Numbered from the stretch's first letter, positions 52,039 through 61,708 are shown. The stretch is 64,000 bases of DNA from Robertmurraya massiliosenegalensis JC6 (GCF_000311725.1 NZ_HE978511.1:178610-242609); one strand, 5' to 3'. The notes: generated from the letters alone by a model not told the origin. Translations and numbers: made by a program.

Positions 52039-52779
52039 CTAATAAACCAATAGCGCTTCATACTTGAACCCTGCATATTGATAATTTTGCTTTTTGTACA
52101 TTTCTTTCGGTGTGTCCTCCCCATCAGCTACTAAAATGACACGCTTATCCGCACATTCTTCCATCACAAATTGCTGAAGATGGCTACCAATTCCCTTATT
52201 TCGATAAGATGGCAAAACAACAAGTCCATCTATTTCGGCTGTGTCTTCCCCAAGAATAACATCCACCGTACCAGCTAGTTTCCCATCATAGAAAGCGATC
52301 AATTGCATAAATTTAGGGCTTTTGAAGTTTTTCTCATGAATAACTTTTTTATGCATAGCAAAATCTTCACTAATTTCAGCATCGATCTCATATGCAAGCT
52401 TTGTAAATTGCCCCCAATTATCTATCGTAACCTTTTGAATCACGATATTAGGTTTTTTGACTATATTCAAAAACTGGCTTGGCAAAATATGATACACTTC
52501 CATTAAACCAGATTCGAATCCCGACTGCTTAAAGTATCGTTCTAGCTCTCCTGTGATCTTTTCGTTTTCAGGAAAAAGTAGCTTGATGTGTTCTTGTCCA
52601 TTTTTTTGATGGAACTCTTTCAAATATTCTACTGCCTTTTCACATTCTTCTAATGATGGCATTCTCTTAAACTGAAGGAAATTCCCATCATATAGTAATA
52701 GCATTTCTGCAGTGTGATAATGCTTAAATAACTCATTTTCAAAGATAATTTTACCGCGGTAAAAAATGTGTTCAAACAT
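52039..52779 (-). CDS. GNAT-family N-acetyltransferase
   Basis: A 246-residue protein whose last 120 residues form a GNAT domain: DGLVVLPSYRNKGIGSHLQQ is motif A with the acetyl-CoA pyrophosphate loop (RNKGIG). The first half, with LLLYDGNFLQFKRMPSLEE, is a degenerate N-terminal domain seen in some Bacillus two-part GNATs. Acceptor unknown. GAGGAGACGAGACC lies before ATG 52779. The next gene upstream, also a GNAT, is 102 bases away and may be on the same transcript. Confidence 0.85.
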   Translation of the reverse strand: MFEHIFYRGKIIFENELFKHYHTAEMLLLYDGNFLQFKRMPSLEECEKAVEYLKEFHQKNGQEHIKLLFPENEKITGELERYFKQSGFESGLMEVYHILPSQFLNIVKKPNIVIQKVTIDNWGQFTKLAYEIDAEISEDFAMHKKVIHEKNFKSPKFMQLIAFYDGKLAGTVDVILGEDTAEIDGLVVLPSYRNKGIGSHLQQFVMEECADKRVILVADGEDTPKEMYKKQNYQYAGFKYEALLVY

Positions 52780-52881
52780 CGGTCTCGTCTCCTCGCTGTT
52801 AGCTACTTTCTTTTGGCTTCTGGATATCCTTTTCTAACTAGTCTCTCTTCATGTGACATATTAGCACCCGCCTGTCCATTT

Positions 52882-53760
52882 TTATAACTGACAACGGTAT
52901 GCAAACAAGCGTTGTTGCTCCTTAAACCCTGAACGAAGATAGACATTTAAGGCAGCTTGATTTTCTACATTGACCGTTAAACTAATAACCTCTATCTCTT
53001 TAAAGCTAAAAAGAAAATCTAAGGCTTTCTTCATGAGTGCATTCCCTATTCCCTGCTTTCTAAAAGATGGTGAAACAGCGATAAATTCAATATTGCCTTC
53101 AGAAAAACTTGGGTTGGCTTCACAAAAAACATAGCCACAAAATTGCTGATGATTTTCTGCAATTAATAATTTTTGCTCACTGCCATGTTTATTACTCATT
53201 TCATCTGCACTAAGATAGGTATTAGGGAACGCTTCGTGATGAAGGCACTGAAAAGGGATAAAGTCCTTTTCTTCATATTCACGAATATTGACTGTGGATC
53301 CTTTTCTTGAAATGATATTATGTTCTGAGATCTGAAGGACCGAATGTTCTCCACTTTTGATAGCTCCCAATTTTTCAATAAACTTAATTCCATTTGTATT
53401 TTTCACATTGTAAAATCCATAAACCGTCTTTAATGCCACCGGAAGTTCCCTAATTAACGTTTCCCACAGTAAATCTGCCATTTCGTCCCATTCTGGATTG
53501 CTAATAAACGGTCCCCACACTTCTGCTTCTATTGATTCCTTATCAATATCTAACCCAATGGCCCCCACTAATTGATCATGTAAGAATGCTCCTATTAAAG
53601 AGTACTCAAGTGAAAGATCTGAAAAATCAGTCAAAAGAGCATGCTTTATTTCATCCTTATCCGTCCCACAATAGCCCACATGATTCATAGGTTCAGTATT
53701 CATTTTTTCGATAAAAGTGGAGACTTCATCTAAATCTATTATTCTTCTAATCTCTATCAT
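52882..53760 (-). CDS. Tandem-domain GNAT acetyltransferase
   Basis: A 292-residue protein with two GNAT halves. The C-terminal half is the active-looking one: EFIAVSPSFRKQGIGNALMK (RKQGIG loop), then LTVNVENQAALNVYLRSGFK. The N-terminal half (GAIGLDIDKESIEAEVWGPF) retains the fold without a clear acetyl-CoA loop. Acceptor unknown. AAGGAGATGATCG precedes ATG 53760. Lies upstream of a second GNAT gene in the same direction. Confidence 0.86.
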   Translation of the reverse strand: MIEIRRIIDLDEVSTFIEKMNTEPMNHVGYCGTDKDEIKHALLTDFSDLSLEYSLIGAFLHDQLVGAIGLDIDKESIEAEVWGPFISNPEWDEMADLLWETLIRELPVALKTVYGFYNVKNTNGIKFIEKLGAIKSGEHSVLQISEHNIISRKGSTVNIREYEEKDFIPFQCLHHEAFPNTYLSADEMSNKHGSEQKLLIAENHQQFCGYVFCEANPSFSEGNIEFIAVSPSFRKQGIGNALMKKALDFLFSFKEIEVISLTVNVENQAALNVYLRSGFKEQQRLFAYRCQL

Positions 53761-53853
53761 GATCGATCATCTCCTTATCCTAAGCCTTAACTTATTTTAC
53801 CATATTAACGAATTGCTCATGAGTAAACTCTCGCAGATACACTCATAATAACC

Positions 53854-53904
53854 TTGACATGAAACCAAAAGGTGTTGTATGATGCAAATACAAAACCTTT
53901 TGGT
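53854..53904 (+). promoter_or_regulatory. AHSA1/ArsR promoter with large palindromic operator
   Basis: TTGACA (53854-53859) and TATGAT (53878-53883) are 18 bases apart. ACCAAAAGGTGTTGTAT (53864-53880) and ATACAAAACCTTTTGGT (53888-53904) form a 17-bp inverted repeat with one mismatch around a 7-base loop. The operator covers the spacer, -10 and start region. The second gene encodes an ArsR-type repressor, so autoregulation is likely. Confidence 0.72.
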
Positions 53905-53939
53905 GTTATATTTATTAATAGGAAGGAAGAAGAGTTTAT

Positions 53940-54356
53940 ATGGATACTATTCAAGATATTAAACAAACGGTGGTCATCCAGGCATCAATTGAAAAAGTTT
54001 GGAACCATGTCGCTACCTCCGAGGGAATTACAGAATGGTTCATGCCAAATGATTTTGAAGCAAAAGTTGGTCATGAATTTCACATTCAATCTCCATTCGG
54101 ACCATCACCATGCAGAGTTCTTGAAGTGGAAGAGCCAAATCTAATTTCTTTTGCCTGGGATACGGATGGTTGGATCGTTACCTTTAACTTGAAAGACTTA
54201 GGAGGCAGTACAGAATTCACTGTCATTCATGGTGGCTGGAAAACTCCTGATCACGTTGTACCTAAAGCTGGAGAAGATGCTACCGTGATTCGTGAAAGAA
54301 TGAACGGTGGCTGGGTAGGAATTGTTCAAAAACTACAAAAGGTAGTCGAAGGATAA
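53940..54356 (+). CDS. AHSA1/SRPBCC-domain protein
   Basis: A 138-residue START-like protein of the AHSA1 (activator of Hsp90 homologue 1-like) group. VVIQASIEKVWNHVATSEGI is the first strand-helix unit, WFMPNDFEAKVGHEFHIQSP follows, and the C-terminal GGWVGIVQKLQKVVEG is the long helix over the ligand cavity. In Bacillus these are regularly paired with ArsR-type regulators, as here. The ligand is unknown. ATG 53940 has AGGAAGGAAG upstream. Its stop is followed at once by the GTG of the regulator gene. Confidence 0.88.
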   Translation: MDTIQDIKQTVVIQASIEKVWNHVATSEGITEWFMPNDFEAKVGHEFHIQSPFGPSPCRVLEVEEPNLISFAWDTDGWIVTFNLKDLGGSTEFTVIHGGWKTPDHVVPKAGEDATVIRERMNGGWVGIVQKLQKVVEG

Positions 54357-54674
54357 GTGAGCGCAGTCAGGCATGACGTATTTCAAGCGATTGCTGACCC
54401 TACTCGAAGAGAAGTACTTCGATTATTGGCACATAAAAATTTGCCGATTTCAGAAATTACAGCTCATTTTCCGATTAGTCGTACAGCTGTTGCCAAGCAC
54501 CTGCAAATTCTTTCAGATGCACAATTAGTAAAAGGAAATAAGGTTGGTAGGGAAAAAATTTATCAATTACAACCTGAACCACTAACGGAAGTGAAAGAGT
54601 GGCTCTCCTTTTATGAACAGTTTTGGAACAATAAACTCGCAATGCTTAAATTTCAAATGGAAAAAGAAGATTAA
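54357..54674 (+). CDS. ArsR-family transcriptional regulator
   Basis: A 105-residue winged-helix repressor. FQAIADPTRREVLRLLAHKN and ISEITAHFPISRTAVAKHLQ, then ILSDAQLVKGNKVGREKIY, make the ArsR DNA-binding domain. No Cys metal site is visible, so it probably senses something other than metal. GTG 54357 directly abuts the TAA of the AHSA1 gene. The palindrome at 53864-53904 is its probable operator. Confidence 0.9.
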   Translation: MSAVRHDVFQAIADPTRREVLRLLAHKNLPISEITAHFPISRTAVAKHLQILSDAQLVKGNKVGREKIYQLQPEPLTEVKEWLSFYEQFWNNKLAMLKFQMEKED

Positions 54675-54703
54675 ATCGCTTGGATTATACCGAGCGATTT
54701 TTC
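54673..54703. terminator. Bidirectional terminator
   Basis: AAATCGCTTGG and CCGAGCGATTT pair (one G-T) around ATTATA, with TTTTC on the + strand; lies between the converging regulator and NAT-like genes and includes both 3' ends. Confidence 0.75.
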
Positions 54704-55470
54704 TTTTCGAGAGATGCGAACACTTCTAAAGCAATTTCTACTAGTTTCTGATCATATCCAGTCATCACTGTGATCTTTTTGGCCCATTCTACGTTGGAAT
54801 TTAATCTCTCCTCTTCTTGCAAGCCTTCAGTAGTGCTAAAATAGCTTTGCCAATCATAAAATTCCCAGTGGCCGATTTCACTTTTATATGGAACTCTACA
54901 TTCCAGAAGTGGCTTGCGGTAAATATTTCGTTGAGAAATTTCAGCAGCCTGCAAAAAATCGCTCATCTCAATCGGCTCAAGCTGGTATAATTGCTGAGAT
55001 ATTTTACCATTCGGACGATGATAGAGAATTTCCACTTCATTCTTCTTCTGAATAACTTGAACCTCCGCACCTGGAAAATAACCGCCAAGTTTCTCATCCG
55101 TAAAATCTTCACTATGTGAATCTAGTAAAATGGGGGTTAACCACTGATCCCCTAAATCACATAAATATCGCATACCTCTTTCATCAACAGCGACTACAGC
55201 GGCATGTGCCCCTTTAGTTTCTATCTCGGATCCAATTGGATAGGCTTTGATCCCCTCTTTTTGAAATTCATCCAGAAGCCATATTGCTAAATCAAAACAA
55301 TTCCCAGCGATACCATATTGCTGGCGATGCTCTTTCATAAGACTTATCTCTCTTTGCCTCTTCTTTGATCCTAATGTGCTATACCATGCTTTCGTCAACG
55401 TCTCCATCGGAAAATCATCAAATTTTTGCCAAACGGTTAAAATTTGTTGAGGAGCTTTCATGTTTAACAC
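54685..55470 (-). CDS. Putative Cys-His-Asp acyltransferase/transglutaminase-like protein
   Basis: A 261-residue protein I cannot name. It shows a Cys-His-Asp order like arylamine N-acetyltransferases and transglutaminases: GIAGNCFDLAIWLLDEF near residue 52 (Cys), KGAHAAVVAVDERG near 87 (His), and RYLCDLGDQWLTPILL near 102 (Asp). The N-terminal 40 residues are helical. No signal peptide. A NAT-like fold is my inference from spacing only. ATG 55470 and ATG 55461 are both possible; AAGGTG lies before the first. Single gene. Confidence 0.6.
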   Translation of the reverse strand: MLNMKAPQQILTVWQKFDDFPMETLTKAWYSTLGSKKRQREISLMKEHRQQYGIAGNCFDLAIWLLDEFQKEGIKAYPIGSEIETKGAHAAVVAVDERGMRYLCDLGDQWLTPILLDSHSEDFTDEKLGGYFPGAEVQVIQKKNEVEILYHRPNGKISQQLYQLEPIEMSDFLQAAEISQRNIYRKPLLECRVPYKSEIGHWEFYDWQSYFSTTEGLQEEERLNSNVEWAKKITVMTGYDQKLVEIALEVFASLEKKNRSV

Positions 55471-55635
55471 CTTCTCATCTTATTTATATCACTTTAAAGA
55501 TTCTCTATCCTTTGAGGAAATCCCTTTATTCACCATTGCAAGAATGACTCTTGTTCAACATTCTAAAACATCATTGTTTGTATGCTACCTATTCGTTTAG
55601 AATGAAACTATACATAAATGTGTTAGGTGATGAAT

Positions 55636-56325
55636 ATGTTTAAAATTTTGCTTATAGAAGATGATGCTTCACTTTTTCAAGAAATACATGAACGGTTAAC
55701 AGATTGGTCTTATCAAGTCGTTGGTATAAAAGACTTTTCGAATATTTTACAACCATTTTCCACATTCAAACCCGATTTGGTGATTATTGATATTCAATTG
55801 CCGAAGTACGATGGATTTCATTGGTGTCGAATGATTCGCTCCCATTCAAATGTGCCTATCGTATTCCTTTCATCGCGCGATCATCCGATGGATATGGTAA
55901 TGGCGATGCAACTAGGAGCAGATGACTTTATTCAAAAGCCATTTCATTTTGATGTCCTCATTGCGAAAATTCAAGCGATCCTACGTCGTGTTTATAATTA
56001 CAGCTCTGAACCCGTTCAGCTAAAAACTTGGTGTGGTTCTACTATCGACTATGAGAAAAATACGGTAACAAACGATAAAGGAACCATTGAGTTAACCAAA
56101 AATGAAATTTTCATTTTAAAACAACTCATTGAGAAGAAAAACAAAATTGTCACACGAGAAGAGCTGATAAGAAGTTTATGGGACGATGAGCGTTTTGTAA
56201 GTGACAATACACTAACAGTAAACGTCAATCGGCTACGCAAAAAATTAGGGGAAATTGGACTAGAGTCATTTATTGAAACGAAGGTTGGTCAAGGTTACAT
56301 AGCGATAGAAGAGGAATTAGTATGA
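55636..56325 (+). CDS. Two-component response regulator (BceR-like, OmpR family)
   Basis: A 229-residue regulator. The receiver domain has the phosphorylated Asp in LVIIDIQLPKYDGF and the Lys in DDFIQKPFHFD; the C-terminal winged helix reads ELTKNEIFILKQLIEKKNKI and DNTLTVNVNRLRKKLGEIGL. With the following kinase and ABC genes it forms a BceRS-AB peptide-antibiotic sensing and detoxification module. ATG 55636 is chosen for its AGGTGA site five bases upstream; ATG 55630 and GTG 55627 are in frame. It overlaps the kinase gene by four bases. Confidence 0.92.
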   Translation: MFKILLIEDDASLFQEIHERLTDWSYQVVGIKDFSNILQPFSTFKPDLVIIDIQLPKYDGFHWCRMIRSHSNVPIVFLSSRDHPMDMVMAMQLGADDFIQKPFHFDVLIAKIQAILRRVYNYSSEPVQLKTWCGSTIDYEKNTVTNDKGTIELTKNEIFILKQLIEKKNKIVTREELIRSLWDDERFVSDNTLTVNVNRLRKKLGEIGLESFIETKVGQGYIAIEEELV

Positions 56326-57338
56326 TTCGAACATATTTAGTTGAGAGACGTAGCTGGATACTTTTTTTTCTATTTAGCCAAATGGTCATCCTTTTTGTAA
56401 CATATTTAGACTCAAAAATTTCTTTATTAGCCACACTATATAGTGTACTTCTCTCAACCATTGCCTTTATCCTCTTCCTCCTTTTCCGTTATCAGAAGGA
56501 AACAAGATTTTTCTTAGCCTTGGAGGAATGGGAGGAAGATTTTGATACATCGAAGCTAACCTATGCCGAAAGTCCCTTTGAAAAAATCGTCGAAGATACC
56601 ATTACCAATCAAATCGATCTCTTAAAAAAAGGTGCTTCTCATAATAAATGGGAACTAGAACATGAAAAAGATGAACTAATGTCCTGGATACATGAAGTGA
56701 AAACACCCTTGACGGCGCTTCATTTAATGATTGATCGAATTGATGATGAGAGATTGAAAGAAAGAATGAAATATGAATGGTTAAGAATCGATCATTTACT
56801 CGATCAACAACTACATCAACGACGTCTACCATTCATGGAAAATGATCTGTATATAGAAGAAGCGAATTTAAAAAACATTGTTTATCAAGAAATTAAAGCA
56901 CTACAATCATGGTGTATGCAAAAAGGGATCGGCTTTGAAATGAACTTAGAAGATATGAATGTGCTAAGTGATTCGAAATGGCTCTCCTTCATCATCAGAC
57001 AATTGCTCACAAATGCAGTGAAATATAGTAAAGACACCGATATCCAGATAAAAAGCTATCCTCAAAATGGGTCGACTGTTTTGGAAGTAACAGATTTCGG
57101 TCGTGGCATTGATCCGAGAGACGTGCCGCGAATTTTTGACCGAGGTTTTACATCGACTTCACATCATCAGGATCATGCAGCAACAGGAATGGGCTTATAT
57201 TTAGCAAGTAAAGCGGCAAAATCCCTTTTCATCACTATTGAAGTTGAATCTAAATTATGTGTTGGTACTACCTTCACATTAACATTCCCAAAGAAAAATG
57301 AGTTTCTCCGCTTGTCATCTGTTCTAAATGATCATTGA
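56322..57338 (+). CDS. Sensor histidine kinase (BceS-like, intramembrane-sensing)
   Basis: A 338-residue kinase with two helices near the N-terminus (about 13-32 and 38-56) and almost no extracellular loop, the hallmark of Bce-type kinases that read the state of their ABC transporter. The H-box is WIHEVKTPLTALHLMIDRID, the N-box QLLTNAVKYSKD, and the G boxes DFGRGIDPRDVPRIFDRGF and GMGLYLASKAAKS. ATGA overlap with the regulator gene couples their translation. Confidence 0.92.
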   Translation: MIRTYLVERRSWILFFLFSQMVILFVTYLDSKISLLATLYSVLLSTIAFILFLLFRYQKETRFFLALEEWEEDFDTSKLTYAESPFEKIVEDTITNQIDLLKKGASHNKWELEHEKDELMSWIHEVKTPLTALHLMIDRIDDERLKERMKYEWLRIDHLLDQQLHQRRLPFMENDLYIEEANLKNIVYQEIKALQSWCMQKGIGFEMNLEDMNVLSDSKWLSFIIRQLLTNAVKYSKDTDIQIKSYPQNGSTVLEVTDFGRGIDPRDVPRIFDRGFTSTSHHQDHAATGMGLYLASKAAKSLFITIEVESKLCVGTTFTLTFPKKNEFLRLSSVLNDH

Positions 57339-57357
57339 TGGTTGTACAAGCTCTTAC

Positions 57358-57385
57358 GTGCATGTGACAAAAATGTCACATGCTT
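57358..57385 (+). promoter_or_regulatory. BceR-type operator upstream of the ABC genes
   Basis: CATGTGACA and TGTCACATG form a perfect 9-bp inverted repeat around AAAA (57361-57382). It resembles the TGTGAC-N-GTCACA repeats that BceR-like regulators use before their ABC genes. A -10 (TATAAT, 57432-57437) lies downstream with a poor -35, as expected for an activated promoter. The palindrome followed by CTTTT could also act as a terminator for the kinase message. Confidence 0.6.
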
Positions 57386-57470
57386 TTCCATTTTGTTTGA
57401 CCAATCGAAGGAAGCTTCTAGTAGCCCCTTCTATAATAAAATTATAAGAGAGAAAAAGGAGAGACATAAA

Positions 57471-58232
57471 ATGACCATATTAGAAGCAACCAAAATCTAC
57501 AAAAGCTACGGAAATAAATTCAATAAACAAGAAGTGTTAAAAGGAATAGATATTCAAATTGAAAAGGGTGAATTCGTCAGCATCATGGGAGCTTCTGGTT
57601 CAGGAAAAACCACCCTATTGAATGTTTTGTCTTCAATAGATAAAGCAAGCGATGGTTCAATCAAAATCGAAGGCAAAGAAATCACCACTCTAAAGGAAAA
57701 AGAGCTTGCTGAATTTAGGAAAAGACATTTAGGTTTTATTTTTCAAGAATACAACTTATTGGACACCTTAACCGTGAAGGAAAATATTCTTTTGCCCTTA
57801 TCTGTCGCAAAAATTTCCAAACAGGCTGCGGAGCAAATGTTTGTTGCCCTCGCGAAAGAGCTTAGGATCTATGAACTGAAGGATAAATATCCAAATGAAA
57901 TCTCTGGTGGACAAAAACAACGAACTTCTGCCGCACGGGCGTTTATCCATGAACCAAGCATTATTTTTGCCGATGAACCAACAGGTGCATTGGACTCAAA
58001 ATCGGCGTCAGATCTCCTTAGTAAGTTAAGTGACTTAAATGAAAATCGAAGAACGACGATTGCTATGGTCACTCACGACCCAATTGCAGCAAGCTATAGC
58101 GACCGTGTGATTTTTATAAAAGATGGACGTGTTTTTTCTCAAAGCTATAAAGGAGAACAGCCAAGAAATTCGTTCCTAAAAGATATTATGAAAACACAAG
58201 GCGTTTTAGGCGGTGTTCAGTATGAAGATTAA
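57471..58232 (+). CDS. ABC transporter ATP-binding protein (BceA-like)
   Basis: A 253-residue ATPase of the MacB/BceA type. Walker A is [16 protein letters not shown]-loop [14 protein letters not shown], signature [15 protein letters not shown], Walker [17 protein letters not shown]-loop VTHDPIAA. It powers the BceB-like permease that frees lipid II-cycle targets from peptide antibiotics such as bacitracin. ATG 57471 has AAAGGAGAG; the open frame further upstream covers the operator. It overlaps the permease gene by 11 bases. Confidence 0.93.
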   Translation: MTILEATKIYKSYGNKFNKQEVLKGIDIQIEKGEFVSIMGASGSGKTTLLNVLSSIDKASDGSIKIEGKEITTLKEKELAEFRKRHLGFIFQEYNLLDTLTVKENILLPLSVAKISKQAAEQMFVALAKELRIYELKDKYPNEISGGQKQRTSAARAFIHEPSIIFADEPTGALDSKSASDLLSKLSDLNENRRTTIAMVTHDPIAASYSDRVIFIKDGRVFSQSYKGEQPRNSFLKDIMKTQGVLGGVQYED

Positions 58233-60168
58233 TGAGCTTATCATTCGTAATCTAAAAAAGAATTTAAAAAACTATTATCTTTATGTATTTGCTTTAGTCT
58301 TTAGTGCAGCCCTTTACTTCGCTTTTGTTACCCTACAATATGATCCATCCGTTGATCTATTAGAAGGTACTGTTAAAGGAACAGCGGCTATTCGTGTAGC
58401 TTCCGTTTTATTGGTTGTGATCGTATCCGTCTTTCTCCTGTATGCAAATAATATTTTTATTAAAAGAAGAAGCAAGGAAATTGGCTTATTTCAGCTTATT
58501 GGAATGACAAAGGGAAAGATTTTTCGCATTCTAAATACAGAAAACTTTATTCTCTATTTTCTTTCACTCGCATTAGGTATTTTTATCGGGTTTATCGGTT
58601 CAAAATTAATTTTAATGATTCTCTTTAAAATAACGGGAATTGAGACAGAAACAGCGCTACATTTTTCAGCCGAAGCTCTTCTCCAATCCATTGTTATTTT
58701 CACGATCATTTATTTACTAATCATGCTTATGAACTATTTGTTTATAAAACGCCAGACGATTTTATCGTTATTCAGGGTCATCTCAACTACTGAGAATACG
58801 TTAAAAGGGATGAACTTTTGGCAAATGTTCATTGGAATTGCTGGAATCATCCTCGTCATAATCGGCTATTATGTTTCCTCTAAACTATTTAGTGGAGAGA
58901 TTACCGAAATGAACGAATTGTTCATGGCAATGCTCTTTATCCTTGCTTCTGTTATCTTAGGAACCTATCTGTTTTTCAAAGGATCAGTAAGCTTTATTTT
59001 TCATCTCATTCGCAAAAGAAAAAAAGGCTACTTGAACATTAATGAAGTCCTTTCTTTATCTTCATTAATGTTTCGAATGAAATCTAACGCACTAATGCTA
59101 ACGATTATTACAACTGTATCAGCATTAGCTCTTGCTTTACTATCCTTATCCTATATCTCTTACTATTCAGCTGAGACAAAGGCTAAAAATTATGTCGCAA
59201 GTGATTTTGCGATTACGAACGAAGAAGATGCTGCAAAATTTGAGGAAAAGTTAGAGCAGGAACAAATTCCTTATTCCACAACGAAGATTCATGTGCTTCA
59301 AATTGAATCCAATATCAGCGCGATTATCAATGGTGACACCGATGGCATGTTTATTGATACAAGTAAGTTTGTTATTCCTGTTATCAGTGATAAAGAAGTA
59401 AATGGGTACGATGTATCTCCAGATGAAACGATTTTTACAGGCTTTGATGATATGCTTGAAAGGTTTATGAGATTTGCTGATACTGGAGAGATTGAACTAT
59501 TCGGACAAACACAGACGATTCCGCAAAAATTTATCGGAATGGAAAAGGAATACCTCATTTCTTTTCAATTTACTTCAGGTGGCTTACCGCTTGCCATTGT
59601 TGATGAGACAGTATTTGCACAATTATCTGAAGATCTCGATCCAACTATTCAAGGAGATGCGTCTTTATTTATTGGCTACCGTCTAAAGATGAGCGAGCAA
59701 TTGGAGAAAGCGGATAAGATTTTTGAAGAGCTTGGATTTGATGAAAATTATCTTCATTCGTCTCGATTACACATGAGTAATGAAGAAAAAGGCAATATGG
59801 GGCTTGTCATGTTTATCGTTGGCTTTCTTGGTTTAACGTTCTTAATTACATCTGGCTGTATACTATACTTTAAACAAATGGGAGAAAGTGAAGAAGAAAA
59901 ACCAAGCTACACGATCTTACGAAAACTCGGATTTACAGAACAAGACTTGGTGAGAGGGATACGATCCAAACAGTTATTTAATTTTGGCATCCCTCTTCTA
60001 ATCGGCCTTCTCCATAGTTACTTTGCGATCCAATCGGGCTGGTTCCTATTTGGTTCTGAACTATGGACACCGATGATTCTTGTTATGATTATTTACACAA
60101 TCCTTTATTCAATCTTTGCTTTCCTATCCCTGTTCTACTACAAAAAAGTCATTAAATTATCTCTATGA
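58222..60168 (+). CDS. ABC transporter permease (BceB-like)
   Basis: A 648-residue FtsX-family permease with about ten helices. [20 protein letters not shown] is the family signature after helix 2, and a large extracytoplasmic domain of about 200 residues (from about 315, [20 protein letters not shown]) lies between helices 7 and 8, where Bce permeases contact the peptide. The last helices follow [20 protein letters not shown]. It also signals to the kinase. ATG 58222 overlaps the ATPase gene and has AGGCGGTG upstream. Confidence 0.92.
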   Translation: MKINELIIRNLKKNLKNYYLYVFALVFSAALYFAFVTLQYDPSVDLLEGTVKGTAAIRVASVLLVVIVSVFLLYANNIFIKRRSKEIGLFQLIGMTKGKIFRILNTENFILYFLSLALGIFIGFIGSKLILMILFKITGIETETALHFSAEALLQSIVIFTIIYLLIMLMNYLFIKRQTILSLFRVISTTENTLKGMNFWQMFIGIAGIILVIIGYYVSSKLFSGEITEMNELFMAMLFILASVILGTYLFFKGSVSFIFHLIRKRKKGYLNINEVLSLSSLMFRMKSNALMLTIITTVSALALALLSLSYISYYSAETKAKNYVASDFAITNEEDAAKFEEKLEQEQIPYSTTKIHVLQIESNISAIINGDTDGMFIDTSKFVIPVISDKEVNGYDVSPDETIFTGFDDMLERFMRFADTGEIELFGQTQTIPQKFIGMEKEYLISFQFTSGGLPLAIVDETVFAQLSEDLDPTIQGDASLFIGYRLKMSEQLEKADKIFEELGFDENYLHSSRLHMSNEEKGNMGLVMFIVGFLGLTFLITSGCILYFKQMGESEEEKPSYTILRKLGFTEQDLVRGIRSKQLFNFGIPLLIGLLHSYFAIQSGWFLFGSELWTPMILVMIIYTILYSIFAFLSLFYYKKVIKLSL

Positions 60169-60200
60169 AAAAAGGAGCTCCATTAACGGAGCTCCTTTTA
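60169..60200 (+). terminator. Terminator after the Bce module
   Basis: AAAAGGAGCTCC and GGAGCTCCTTTT pair over 12 bp around ATTAAC. Confidence 0.85.
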
Positions 60201-60202
60201 GC

Positions 60203-60744
60203 TTATTCTGCTTTAACAAATTCAATAAATCGCTCAATAACCCCATCTAAAAAGGCTAATGTTGGTTATCAATAAGCTTTCCCTCTTTAAATTTATCACC
60301 TGCATGGTTGAGAAGAATTTCATTTCCAGCAGGAGGCAATACACGTGAAGAAAGTCCAGGGCTTGATAAAATTTGACGTAAGTGTTGCTGTGCCCGTAGC
60401 GATCCAACTTGTCCTGTTGATGCACCTGCAACCATGACAGACTTCCCTTTTAATTCTTTGTCTGCACGAGAAAGCCAATCTAAGGCATTTTTTAATACAC
60501 CCGGGATTGACCAATTAAATTCTGGTGTCACAATCAGGACAGCATCACTACTTACGATCTCTTTTCGCAAACGAAGTACGGCAGAGCTTGGATTGTCTTC
60601 CGTATCTTGATTATAATAAGGAAGATCATCAATCTTTGCTACGGTAATTTCTATTTTTTCACGATAGCGCTCTTCCATTGTTTTCACTAAAGCTAAATTT
60701 AACGATTCTTTTCGAGTGCTTCCTACTAGTGCTACGAGTTTCAT
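60203..60744 (-). pseudogene. NADPH-dependent FMN reductase, frameshifted near its 3' end
   Basis: A flavodoxin-fold reductase: VALVGSTRKESLNLAL binds FMN phosphate, and TPEFNWSIPGVLKNALDWLS is the signature loop. The open frame from ATG 60744 stops at 60256 after KEGKLIDNQH (162 residues). In the next frame, from about 60262 down to a TAA at 60203-60205, the sequence reads FLDGVIERFIEFVKAE, the normal family ending. One missing base near CAACATTA explains the split; the full protein would have 180 residues. The truncated protein keeps the FMN site, so it may still work. It lies 19 bases after the aldo-keto reductase. Confidence 0.82.
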
Positions 60745-60763
60745 TTTTTTACCACCTTTGTCG

Positions 60764-61708
60764 CTAATGAATGAATGATCCTTTAAAAACACGGTCAATT
60801 TTCGCCATTTCGGCTTCTGAAAGTTGAACTTCTCCTGCTTGAAGATTGCTCAAAATCTGCTCCGGTGTTTTTGCACCAGGAATGACTGCATGAATTGGTT
60901 TACGTGTTAAATACCACGCTAATACAACATGACCAACCTGACATTTTTTTTCACTGGCGATTTTATGTAATTCATCAATTTTTTCTAAATTAATGAAGTA
61001 AGCATCCTCTTTAAACAGTGGGTGCTTCTTTTGATTCTCTGTCAAAGGAGTATCTCTGCGATATTTACCTGTTAAAAGGCCCTTCGCTAATGGAAAATAA
61101 GGAATAAAAGAAATTTCCTGTTCCTCCACATATGGAAAGATCTCTTCTTCAGCAGTACGGTTGAACAAGTTATAATGAGATTGCAGAACCTCTAAATAAC
61201 CATCTTGATTAGCTTCCTTCAACTGCTCTATATTAAAATTTGAAACACCAATTGCTCTAATCTTCCCTTGTTCTTTTAACCTTTGCAGCGCACCGACAGC
61301 TTCTGCCTTTGGTGTTTTATCGTCTGGAAAATGAATATAAAATAAATCTATATAGTCTGTTTGCAGCCTTCTAAGCGACTCTTCAACACTTTGAGTAAGA
61401 AATTGCGGAGAATTATTATGCACGACTTCTTTGTCAACAAATGTGTAAGAAGCCTTTGATGCAATCACAAAATCGTCACGTTTGCCATGTTCTTTCATGA
61501 CCTCACCGATTAATTCTTCTGAGCGACCAAGTCCATAAAAATAAGCTGTATCAAAAAAGTTCATTCCATTATTAATCGCGGTATGAATGATCTTTTTAGA
61601 AATCGCTTCATCGATATTTTCATAAATATTATGGCCGCCAATAGCATTTGCTCCTAGACCAATAGGATTAACAAGTAAATCTGTTCTACCAATGCGATTA
61701 CGCAACAT
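60764..61708 (-). CDS. Aldo-keto reductase (IolS/YccK-like)
   Basis: A 314-residue NADPH-dependent aldo-keto reductase. The tetrad is present: FDTAYFYG (Asp and Tyr), ASKASYT (Lys), DLFYIHFPD (His). GVSNFNIEQL and VIPGAKTPEQILSNLQAGE at the C-terminus are typical of the Bacillus IolS/YccK group. The substrate is unknown. ATG 61708 follows GGAGGAG. It is followed by the FMN reductase gene in the same direction, suggesting a small redox operon. Confidence 0.9.
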   Translation of the reverse strand: MLRNRIGRTDLLVNPIGLGANAIGGHNIYENIDEAISKKIIHTAINNGMNFFDTAYFYGLGRSEELIGEVMKEHGKRDDFVIASKASYTFVDKEVVHNNSPQFLTQSVEESLRRLQTDYIDLFYIHFPDDKTPKAEAVGALQRLKEQGKIRAIGVSNFNIEQLKEANQDGYLEVLQSHYNLFNRTAEEEIFPYVEEQEISFIPYFPLAKGLLTGKYRRDTPLTENQKKHPLFKEDAYFINLEKIDELHKIASEKKCQVGHVVLAWYLTRKPIHAVIPGAKTPEQILSNLQAGEVQLSEAEMAKIDRVFKGSFIH

